In this document: piece by piece, positions 59,806-64,000 of the stretch
How positions within the stretch are numbered: the stretch's first letter is position 1
Layout: each line of letters begins with the position of its first letter
Assembly: GCA_015060455.1 (NCBI GenBank)
Contig: SUYM01000003.1
Span: 1-64,000, forward strand
Source: Bacteroidales bacterium
Lineage (GTDB): Bacteria; Bacteroidota; Bacteroidia; Bacteroidales; UBA932
Length of the DNA stretch: 64,000 nt
Reading direction: 5' to 3'
Position numbers and translations under genes: made by a program
Notes under the pieces: generated by a model
Told to the model about the DNA's origin: nothing
What the model saw: only the letters and a program-made list of their open reading frames with translations
Databases searched by the model: none

Positions 59806-61338
59806 CTACAAATATACAAAAATACATTCATATATATCCACATCACCGATGATATCGACCTTCACCGCTCCGTTCTTTATGTCGAAGGTCGTGGACGGAG
59901 AATCCAGAATAAACTCTGCCGCGAGGGAGCCGTCAGTCCTTAACTGACGGAAAAACAGACGCTTGCCTTCCGGGAGAGGTCCTGTCAGAAGATGGCAGGT
60001 GTTGGCATGAGCAGGAATGGCAAATTCGATATGGCCCTCGGAATCGACGCTGGTGGCAAAGTCAGAATCCAAGGCTGCATTGGATCTGTCCGAAAGAGTG
60101 GATGCCAGATTCTGAAAGCCCGCACCCCCCGTAAGCATCCGGGTGAAAGCCTCCTTCAAGTCCTCCATAGCGGCACAGCAGAACGGATGAAGTTTATTTG
60201 CACCCACCGGATGTGCCTGATAATCAGCATCCTGCTGAGGTGTCATCATAGCAGATATATATATGGTCCAGAAATCACGGATGTTTCCACGGGTAAAACA
60301 CTCCATGCATCTGAGCACCTTCTTTCCTCTTGTGCCAAGCCTTCCGAACTCGACAAACCAGGGCCTTAGAGCCTCTATGAAATCCGAGCCCACGTGAGAT
60401 GAGATCTGTTCCGGAACTTTCTCTATGCAGTCAAACTCACCGTACAGAGCGTCAGCCTTGTCCTTTGACCATGTATCCAATGTAAAGACCTCGACAGATG
60501 AGGATTCATTCACCTCCCCTGTATGTTTGAGAAAGGTCAGAAAAGCACCCCTGACATCCTCATCAAGTATCTCGATTGCATCTGCCATGCTCCTGTCCGG
60601 GGAATACTCGCCAGGGTTGCGGGCACAGTCGGCAGTTGCAGAAATGGCAAGTTTGGCAAATTCGTCATATTCGGAAAGAGTGCATAATATCGAGCCTGTG
60701 GCCTTGCATGAGGCAATGAATTCATCATCAAAATGATAGCCCCTCATTAGAGACTCTATGGCAGAATGACCTTCCGACGGATATTCCACCTGAGGTATAT
60801 CATCGACCACATATAGGGTGACAGGATTCTTTCTTGTCATCACGAAATCCTTCACAAGACTGTCCCGCACAGCGCGGTGGTCTCCGGGATGGTCAGTAAA
60901 ATCGACAGCAAATGACCTGATGCCATTGTAGGACATCATTATCAGTTTATCCAGCAGGAACTTATAATCCGCCGGAGTCCAATTGTATCTTTCACCGGGG
61001 TTGACGGTCCATACAAATTCAATCCCCTTGCTGCTGCAAAGTTTCACGAGAGCCCTTATTGAATGGCGCTGCGAGTCGTTATAAAGGAATTTCCATCCCC
61101 ATCGGCTGCAATACTTGTCGTCGGAGGGTGAATAGAAATAATGAGTCAGCCCCTTGGACTTATAGAAATCAAGCCGCTGCTCAAGCCCGTCGGAAACCTT
61201 GGCAAAAGTCTCCATCACTCCCCTGCATGTCAAGCCCACAGTATCGACAGGCTGCTTTTTCCTCCCGGCCGCATCAGTGGCCGCTGCTGACAGGAATATC
61301 AGCAGAAGGACAGCAACAAGTCTGATCGGAGATTTCAT
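59806..61338 (-). CDS. GH84-like beta-N-acetylglucosaminidase-family protein with altered catalytic pair
   Basis: A 510-residue exported protein (signal peptide about 1-24). The region HYFYSPSDDKYCSRWGWKFLYNDSQRHSIRALVKLCSSKGIEFVWTVNPG matches the GH84/NagJ barrel (compare YAPKDDPYH...W and FVYAISPG), followed by a family-like C-terminal alpha domain and a short beta domain. In GH84 the catalytic pair is the Asp-Asp of FFDDI. Here the equivalent reads FAVDFTDHPG: T148 replaces the first Asp, while D149 (acid/base position) and D146 remain. It may be a binding protein, an inactive paralogue or an enzyme with changed chemistry. No glycan-locus neighbours accompany it. Confidence 0.7.
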   Translation of the reverse strand: MKSPIRLVAVLLLIFLSAAATDAAGRKKQPVDTVGLTCRGVMETFAKVSDGLEQRLDFYKSKGLTHYFYSPSDDKYCSRWGWKFLYNDSQRHSIRALVKLCSSKGIEFVWTVNPGERYNWTPADYKFLLDKLIMMSYNGIRSFAVDFTDHPGDHRAVRDSLVKDFVMTRKNPVTLYVVDDIPQVEYPSEGHSAIESLMRGYHFDDEFIASCKATGSILCTLSEYDEFAKLAISATADCARNPGEYSPDRSMADAIEILDEDVRGAFLTFLKHTGEVNESSSVEVFTLDTWSKDKADALYGEFDCIEKVPEQISSHVGSDFIEALRPWFVEFGRLGTRGKKVLRCMECFTRGNIRDFWTIYISAMMTPQQDADYQAHPVGANKLHPFCCAAMEDLKEAFTRMLTGGAGFQNLASTLSDRSNAALDSDFATSVDSEGHIEFAIPAHANTCHLLTGPLPEGKRLFFRQLRTDGSLAAEFILDSPSTTFDIKNGAVKVDIIGDVDIYECIFVYL

Positions 61339-61349
61339 TATTCAATGGA

Positions 61350-62696
61350 TTACAATGACTTGGGCAGTGTCCTGTTCAGAAGCAGACAGCCTGCAACTGC
61401 GGCAATCACAGATCCGGAGAGCACTCCCAACTTTGCCTGGTCAAGCAGGACCTCAGCGCCCTGTACACCTGAATATGACAGGTCCGCGATGAACATGGAC
61501 ACTGTAAATCCTATGCCGCAGATGACGCATACACTTGCAAACGCCTTCCACGTAGTACCTTCCGGCAATGAAACCACCTTCATGCGCACTGCAAGCCATG
61601 AGAACGAGAACACTCCTATGAACTTGCCGAGAACAAGTCCTGCCATAACAGCAAGGGAAACACCGGAGAACAGACCGGCAAAACTCATATTGGACAGGTC
61701 TATACCTGCATTTGCAAACGCAAAGAGCGGAATGACAATATAACTGATAAGGAAATGCAGGTTGTCTTCAAGGTCCTGAAGCGGGCTGATCATCTTGTCG
61801 GCGGCGGACTCGATGCTTTTGAGCGTATGTATCTGCTCGTTGGTCAGCACAATGGCATTATGAAGTTCATCGACCTCTATCACAGGGAACTTGTTAACAT
61901 TGACCCTGATGCGCTCAAGATAATGTCCTGTTCCCTTTTTCAGGGTTGCAGGAATGCAGAAGGCCACAATCACTCCCGCGATGGTCGCATGGATGCCCGA
62001 ATTGAGCATGAAATACCATAGAACAAGACCTATGGTCACATAGAAGGCCTTCGAGCGGACCTTCAATGCGTTACCTGACACCATAGCAGCCACACAAAGC
62101 GCCGACAGTCCGAGATACATAAGGTTGATATCCGATGAATAGAAAAGCGCAATGACTATGATACCGCCGAGGTCATCGGCAACTGCAAGAGCCGCAAGGA
62201 AGACCTTCAACCCCACAGGCACCCTTGACTTGAACACAGAAAGCACTCCAAGGGAGAAGGCGATGTCAGTAGCCATAGGTATTGCAAGACCTCTCTGCAT
62301 CACCTCATCTGACGGACATACCAGGAAGAACACCAGCACAGGCACAAGCATACCTCCGCAGGCTCCTATGATAGGAAGCAGGGCCTTGTCCCTTGTGGAA
62401 AGTTCTCCCACCCTGATCTCACGCTTGATTTCAAGACCCACAGACAGGAAGAATATGGCCATCAGGAAATCATTGATCATCTGACCGAGCGACAAGGTGT
62501 GCCCGGCATGGCTGAAAAAGTTGAATTCACCAATGGAAATGGCCACAGGAGTGTTCCATAAGCCAAAATACCAATCCTTTACCGCAGGAATATTTGCACA
62601 AAAAAGAGCCAGCACGGTAAAGAATATCAATACCATACTGGAATTCACATGTCTCCTGAACTTGCTCAGAAAACTATAATTCTTATGAGTTCCCAT
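61350..62696 (-). CDS. nhaA: Na+/H+ antiporter NhaA
   Basis: A 448-residue inner-membrane antiporter with about 12 helices. The transport-site aspartates are visible as D144 (PMATDIAFSLG) and D174-D175 (LAVADDLGGIIVIALFY), equivalent to D133/D163/D164 of E. coli NhaA. NDFLMAIFFLSVGLEIKREI and the C-terminal GFTVSMFIADLSY are typical. It lies 11 bp upstream of the GH84-like gene on the same strand. Confidence 0.95.
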   Translation of the reverse strand: MGTHKNYSFLSKFRRHVNSSMVLIFFTVLALFCANIPAVKDWYFGLWNTPVAISIGEFNFFSHAGHTLSLGQMINDFLMAIFFLSVGLEIKREIRVGELSTRDKALLPIIGACGGMLVPVLVFFLVCPSDEVMQRGLAIPMATDIAFSLGVLSVFKSRVPVGLKVFLAALAVADDLGGIIVIALFYSSDINLMYLGLSALCVAAMVSGNALKVRSKAFYVTIGLVLWYFMLNSGIHATIAGVIVAFCIPATLKKGTGHYLERIRVNVNKFPVIEVDELHNAIVLTNEQIHTLKSIESAADKMISPLQDLEDNLHFLISYIVIPLFAFANAGIDLSNMSFAGLFSGVSLAVMAGLVLGKFIGVFSFSWLAVRMKVVSLPEGTTWKAFASVCVICGIGFTVSMFIADLSYSGVQGAEVLLDQAKLGVLSGSVIAAVAGCLLLNRTLPKSL

Positions 62697-62755
62697 ACCA
62701 CCACTACTAAAACGGGCGCAAATTTAGTCAACATTTACCAAATTCCTAAGGGAAA

Positions 62756-63214
62756 TCAGGGATTTCTGGGGATTTTCTGCAATTCCTCAGGAGTGAATAT
62801 GCCCTTCATAGCATACAGAATCATCGATTCCGGATTAAATACGACCAGTTCATCTATAAGACCATCCTCCAACAGGTGGACATAGGTATCAACCAGACCA
62901 TCGGGCATCTGTGATTTTCCGGTGCTCACATAGGACTCGACTGCATGCGTCAGGTCAAGAGCAAACTGCTGACGGACAGCCTTATCCGCCTTTGACATCT
63001 TTATCAGAGCCATCTCCTCCACCTTGGGAGCAAGTGGAGCAATCGGGTACCTCTTCAACATGGGGCGCACCATATTCATCACACTACCCTGTGCGACAAT
63101 ATGACGGGATCCTCTGGCATCCTGATACCTATGCATGAGTTCCTGTATAGGAGTAACTGCCCATGCCGAAAAGGCACAGACAGTCAGCATCAGGACAAGT
63201 ATCATTCTTTTCAT
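62756..63214 (-). CDS. Small exported protein of unknown family (DUF4252/DUF6108-like size)
   Basis: A 152-residue protein with a signal peptide (MKRMILVLMLTVCAFSAWAV). The mature part is helical and polar (IQELMHRYQDARGSRHIVAQGSVMNMVRPMLKRYP...) and ends PEELQKIPRNP. I do not recognise the family with confidence; the size and the sequence around residue 30-45 recall small Bacteroidetes DUF4252-type proteins. Start ATG 63214; a longer frame upstream would read into the flavoprotein gene. It is 7 bp downstream of that gene and probably co-transcribed. Confidence 0.65.
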   Translation of the reverse strand: MKRMILVLMLTVCAFSAWAVTPIQELMHRYQDARGSRHIVAQGSVMNMVRPMLKRYPIAPLAPKVEEMALIKMSKADKAVRQQFALDLTHAVESYVSTGKSQMPDGLVDTYVHLLEDGLIDELVVFNPESMILYAMKGIFTPEELQKIPRNP

Positions 63215-63221
63215 AACCAGT

Positions 63222-64000
63222 CTATATGCAGAGAGCAGCCACAGCCGCCATGTCACACTTATCCTTCGAATATGCCTGGGCAAACGAAAGACCCTCTCCA
63301 AGAATTTCAAAGTCCATCGACTGAGCCATTGCATTGAGTTGGTTGACAGCAGTGCCGGCCCATGTATATGAACCGAAGGCATAGAAGCGGCGTCCCTTGA
63401 TGAGTCTTGCCTGCAATGCCTTCATGAACGACTCTACCGGCGGATATATTCCGTTATTGTATGTAGGGGAACCGACAACAATCGTATCATACTTGAATAC
63501 ATCACGAAGTGCCCCGGAGATTCCGAGTTCACCGGAATTGTTGCCTGCAAGGTCATGGATGGCATACGGAATGTCGAGAGCATCAAGTTCCACCGCAAGA
63601 GCCTCGGCTGCTGCCGCCGTATTTCCATACATCGAGCCATAGACTATGCACACACCCCTTCCGACTTCATATCTGCTGAGTCTGTCATATAATCCCACTA
63701 CCTCAGCCACCTCATTCTCCCATACAGGGCCATGAGTGCTGCATATCCTCATCACATCCAGCCCGGAAAGTTTCTTCAAGGCCGTCTGCACAGGCTTGCC
63801 GTATTTTCCTACAATATTGGAATAATAGCGGATCATCTCGTCCTTATATTCCGAAAGTGTGCCCTCATCGTCCACAATGCTGCCGGGAACTGCCCCGAAC
63901 GTACCGAAGGCGTCGCCGGAGAAAAGTGTATTTTCCGCTTGGAGCCAAGTGACCATGGTCTCAGGCCAATGAACCATCGGGGTCATGAAGAATTTGAGGG
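63222..64000 (-). CDS. FprA-type A-type flavoprotein (flavodiiron protein), 5' end beyond window
   Basis: The last 259 or so codons of a flavodiiron NO/O2 reductase; the frame stays open to the window edge (LKFFMTPMVHWPETM). The end of the MBL-like diiron domain is seen (HWPETMVTWL, LFSGDAFGTFG, CSTHGPVWE), then a flavodoxin domain starting CIVYGSMYGNTAAAAEALA with the FMN loop, VVGSPTYNNGIYPPVESFMKAL and FGSYTWAGTAV. Such enzymes detoxify O2 or NO in anaerobes, in keeping with a gut Bacteroidales. There is no rubredoxin domain at the C terminus. Confidence 0.93.
   Translation of the reverse strand, partial: LKFFMTPMVHWPETMVTWLQAENTLFSGDAFGTFGAVPGSIVDDEGTLSEYKDEMIRYYSNIVGKYGKPVQTALKKLSGLDVMRICSTHGPVWENEVAEVVGLYDRLSRYEVGRGVCIVYGSMYGNTAAAAEALAVELDALDIPYAIHDLAGNNSGELGISGALRDVFKYDTIVVGSPTYNNGIYPPVESFMKALQARLIKGRRFYAFGSYTWAGTAVNQLNAMAQSMDFEILGEGLSFAQAYSKDKCDMAAVAALCI

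Overview
The window looks like chromosomal DNA from a Bacteroidales bacterium, probably gut-associated. Three things point there. Promoters follow the Bacteroidetes pattern TTTG - about 19-20 nt - TAnnTTTG. Shine-Dalgarno signals are weak. The gene content (TamB next to TsaD, ParA-ParB-DUF5683-MltD, DUF4861, a fimbrillin-type lipoprotein, a CCA-less tRNA) is typical of the order. Genus cannot be fixed by reading alone.

Layout. 1-1.6 kb: tRNA-Phe with terminator, about 860 bp of hairpins and a 4 x 51 bp tandem repeat, a frameshifted esterase remnant, and the SRP RNA. 1.6-12.1 kb: COG2509 flavoprotein and tsaD (minus), then a tight plus-strand run tamB - RsmI-like - folB - mtaB - MBL hydrolase; TsaD makes t6A and MtaB thiomethylates it. 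12.1-15.1 kb: a probable metal-uptake pair (His-rich exported protein and TonB receptor) bracketed by the complete MBL gene and a second, truncated MBL 3' end, which suggests integration by recombination. 15.1-29.5 kb: acyltransferase, recQ, pckA, priA, lipid kinase, parAB, DUF5683, mltD and an HHH/beta-barrel protein. 29.7-34.4 kb: hpt, adk, a frameshifted membrane PHP protein, an EptA-like phosphoethanolamine transferase and a lipid kinase that could recycle the diacylglycerol EptA releases. 34.4-37.6 kb: a 44-residue peptide gene and a fimbrillin-GLUG-SGNH lipoprotein.

37.6-40.0 kb is the most interesting accessory stretch. It is AT-rich and holds a palindrome-ended repeat element, an orphan DUF3791 gene, and a three-gene operon read as MqsR-like toxin, MqsA-like antitoxin with a C-terminal extension, and SecB-like chaperone. 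This is a tripartite toxin-antitoxin-chaperone (TAC) system. A TTTG tetranucleotide repeat lies exactly between its -33 and -7 promoter elements.

40.0-49.9 kb: obgE, PAP2 phosphatase, grpE-dnaJ, then a uronate catabolic operon (SDR dehydrogenase, DUF4861, PTS-IIC-like permease, KduI with a signal peptide, KdgK, KdgA) leading to pyruvate and glyceraldehyde-3-phosphate. 49.9-53.7 kb: hpf, xerC, a CCA-adding enzyme, an HsdR-N-like nuclease-fold protein and a prolyl-tRNA editing enzyme. 53.7-58.2 kb: three glycosyltransferases and a flippase. 58.2-64 kb: Dabb protein, trpS, a GH84-like protein with an altered active-site pair, nhaA, a small exported protein and an edge-truncated A-type flavoprotein.

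A cross-cutting theme is a dispersed family of short palindromic repeats (CHPERSEGS-type). They occur between genes and also inside two coding sequences (the COG2509 protein and FolB), where they are translated.
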